DNA of 64,000 bases from Candidatus Cloacimonadota bacterium. Its GTDB lineage: Bacteria > Cloacimonadota > Cloacimonadia > Cloacimonadales > JAIOQZ01. Numbering within the stretch: position 1 is the stretch's first letter; every line of letters starts with the position of its first letter. Below are positions 62,390 through 64,000 of the stretch, one piece after another. The position numbers and the translations under genes were made by a program. Below the pieces are notes generated by a model, which was not told the DNA's origin, made no database searches, and saw only the letters and a program-made list of their open reading frames with translations. The stretch covers positions 62,001-126,000 of the forward strand of contig JAIOQZ010000027.1 of NCBI GenBank assembly GCA_021108395.1, in the 5' to 3' direction.

Positions 62390-64000
62390 GTGGCATTCGT
62401 CCACCTGCACAACCACACGCAATACAGCCTCCTGGATGGCGCCTGCCGCACCGACAAGATGGTGCAGCTCGCGGCGGAACTGGGCATGCCCGCCGTTGCC
62501 ATGACCGACCACGGCAACATGTTCGGCGCCATCGACTTCTGCAACGCCGCCCAGCGCGCCGGCATCAAGCCCATCGTCGGCCTGGAGGCCTATGTCATCG
62601 ACGGCGAACTCGACTCGCCAGAGCATAAACGCCAGCCCCGCTATCACCTCGTGCTGCTGGTGCAAAACCTCACCGGCTACCGCAACCTGATGAAGCTGTC
62701 GTCCCTCGCCTTCACGCAGGGGTTTTACTATAAACCACGCATAAGCAAGAGCCTTCTGGCGCGCTATTCGGAGGGGATCATCGCGCTGTCGGCCTGCATC
62801 CAGGGCGAGATTCCCCGCCTGCTGCTGAACAAGCAGCCCGACGAAGCCCGCGCCGCCCTCGCGGAATATAAGCGCATTTTCCCCGGCCGCTTCTACATCG
62901 AGCTGATGAACCACGGCTTTGAAGACGAGAAGGCCGTGCTGCCGCTGCTCATCGAGCTGGCGCGAGAAACCGACACCCCGCTGGTGGTCACCAACGACTG
63001 CCATTACCTGCAAAAAGAGGACTCCGAATCGCACGACGTCTTGCTGTGCATCCAGACGGGCAAGATGTTGGACGACACAGGCCGCTTTCGCTTTGACTCC
63101 GACCAGCTCTACTTCAAGACCGAGGCGGAAATGCGGGCGCTGTTCCCCGACCTCGACGACGCCTTCGACAACACGGCGCTCATCGCCGAGTCGATAGACT
63201 TCGAGCTGCCCTACAAAGATTTTCTCTTCCCCAAGATCGACCTGCCGGACGGCTATAGCGAGCCATATGGCTATCTGCGCGCCCTGTGCGAGGCGGGCCT
63301 CGAACGCAAGTATCCGCAGGAGACCACCGAAATCCGCGAGCGGCTCGAGTTCGAGTTGGACGTCATTCACCAGATGGGCTATGTGAGCTACTTCCTCGTG
63401 GTGCATGACTTCATTGCCTATGCCCGCAACGAGGACATCCCTGTCGGCCCGGGCCGTGGCTCGGCAGCCGGTTCCATCGTCAGCTACCTGCTCGACATCA
63501 CCCAGCTCGACCCGCTGAAGTATGGCCTGCTGTTCGAGCGTTTCCTCGACCTCAAGCGCGTGGGCATGCCCGACATCGACATCGACTTCTGCGCCCAGGG
63601 ACGTGGCCGCGTCATCGACTATGTGGTCGAGAAGTATGGCCGTCAGAACGTGTCGCAGATTATTACCTTTGGTACGCTGGGCGCCAGGAGCGTCATCAAG
63701 GACGTCGCCAGGGTGCTCAATATGCCGCCCATCGAAGCCAACGCGATTACCAAGCTCATTCCCGGCGGGCCGAAAGTGACGCTGGCGAAAGCGCTCAAGG
63801 AAGCCCCTGAGTTTGCCGACCTGATGAACAAAGACCAGCTCTACCGCGACATCCTGCGTCACGGACTGGTGCTCGAGGGCCTGGTGCGACAGATTGGCGT
63901 ACACGCGGCCGGCGTGGTGATTGGCCCCGGCGGCGAAGGCAGCGAGCTCAGCGACTACGTTCCGCTGGCGACAAATTCGCAGAAAGACGGCGCTCAGGTG
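62390..64000 (+). CDS. dnaE: DNA polymerase III alpha subunit, 5' part (runs off right edge)
   Basis: 537 codons visible of an about 1100-1200-aa replicative polymerase. PHP domain at 1-about 250 (FVHLHNHTQYSLLDGACR, MTDHGNMFGAIDF). The polymerase core begins with GRGSAAGSIVSYLLDIT, the catalytic PDIDIDFC (Asp pair) and later GVHAAGVVIGPGG. GTG 62390 is preferred: GAGGGG lies six nt upstream and the PHP start is standard. The 230 bp before it (62160-62389) contain no gene; no strong promoter is seen. Confidence 0.96.
   Translation, partial: MAFVHLHNHTQYSLLDGACRTDKMVQLAAELGMPAVAMTDHGNMFGAIDFCNAAQRAGIKPIVGLEAYVIDGELDSPEHKRQPRYHLVLLVQNLTGYRNLMKLSSLAFTQGFYYKPRISKSLLARYSEGIIALSACIQGEIPRLLLNKQPDEARAALAEYKRIFPGRFYIELMNHGFEDEKAVLPLLIELARETDTPLVVTNDCHYLQKEDSESHDVLLCIQTGKMLDDTGRFRFDSDQLYFKTEAEMRALFPDLDDAFDNTALIAESIDFELPYKDFLFPKIDLPDGYSEPYGYLRALCEAGLERKYPQETTEIRERLEFELDVIHQMGYVSYFLVVHDFIAYARNEDIPVGPGRGSAAGSIVSYLLDITQLDPLKYGLLFERFLDLKRVGMPDIDIDFCAQGRGRVIDYVVEKYGRQNVSQIITFGTLGARSVIKDVARVLNMPPIEANAITKLIPGGPKVTLAKALKEAPEFADLMNKDQLYRDILRHGLVLEGLVRQIGVHAAGVVIGPGGEGSELSDYVPLATNSQKDGAQV

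Noticed and set aside
62387-63904. A 505-aa minus-strand open frame at the right edge
   Set aside because: It is antisense to dnaE, whose PHP and polymerase motifs are unmistakable in the plus-strand frame starting at 62390.

Overview
This 64 kb window is a dense bacterial chromosome segment, mostly on the minus strand, GC-rich except for a few AT-rich islands. The gene content points to the FCB supergroup, with Cloacimonadota or a close relative as best guess: a PorU-like C25 peptidase next to a PorV/PorQ-family barrel protein (type IX secretion style), the pgsB-pgsC-pgsW poly-gamma-glutamate genes, a eukaryote/archaeal-type prolyl-tRNA synthetase, and a UGP2-like UTP-glucose-1-phosphate uridylyltransferase. 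The phylum is inferred; no 16S rRNA is present.

Layout. 1-157 holds the start of a NotI-like restriction endonuclease. 276-3640 has a phosphohexomutase and urocanate hydratase, then an unrecognised gene beside a broken rubrerythrin-like start (3655-4607) and a palindromic element (4756-4885). 4931-6894 is a NatAB-type ABC exporter, divergent from lysS (7084-8583). 8991-11398 is an AT-rich type II restriction-modification island: cytosine-5 methyltransferase, DUF4928 putative endonuclease, Vsr. 11517-18717 is a Wzx/Wzy-type surface polysaccharide operon (wzz, wzx, wzy, two glycosyltransferases, an epimerase) with a glycosyltransferase remnant inside it.

18737-25454 carries DNA repair genes (xth, nth), a deacetylase-like lipoprotein with a coupled 35-aa membrane peptide, a TPR protein ending in a histidine-kinase-like dimerisation helix but no ATPase domain, a SpoU methyltransferase and ugp. 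25581-39175 is a translation and housekeeping block: rpsP-khpA-rimM-trmD-methyltransferase-rplS; ffh and rpe; rpsF-ssb-rpsR-DUF2232-rplI; pth, rplY, prs and ispE. S16, L9 and L25 all carry acidic Ala/Glu-rich tails. 39141-41941 adds a Wzc-type tyrosine kinase and an SLBB export protein.

42009-48817 is the lipoprotein, PorV-like and PorU-like group. 48827-54615 holds purD, cinA, an S4 protein, proS and hisS, with a large Alu-domain-type SRP RNA directly upstream of hisS. 55029-59265 has a small acidic protein, an outer-membrane barrel and the poly-gamma-glutamate operon. 59429-64000 runs on the plus strand: a secreted unknown, tatD, a Mut7-C protein and the 5' part of dnaE.

A dispersed palindromic repeat occurs three times between genes (8591, 23923, 53195). 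Three themes stand out: cell-surface export (two exopolysaccharide gene sets, poly-gamma-glutamate, PorU/PorV), restriction functions entering through small islands that leave gene fragments, and unusual translation-related features (acidic ribosomal tails, Alu-type SRP RNA, a probable AUC start in nth).
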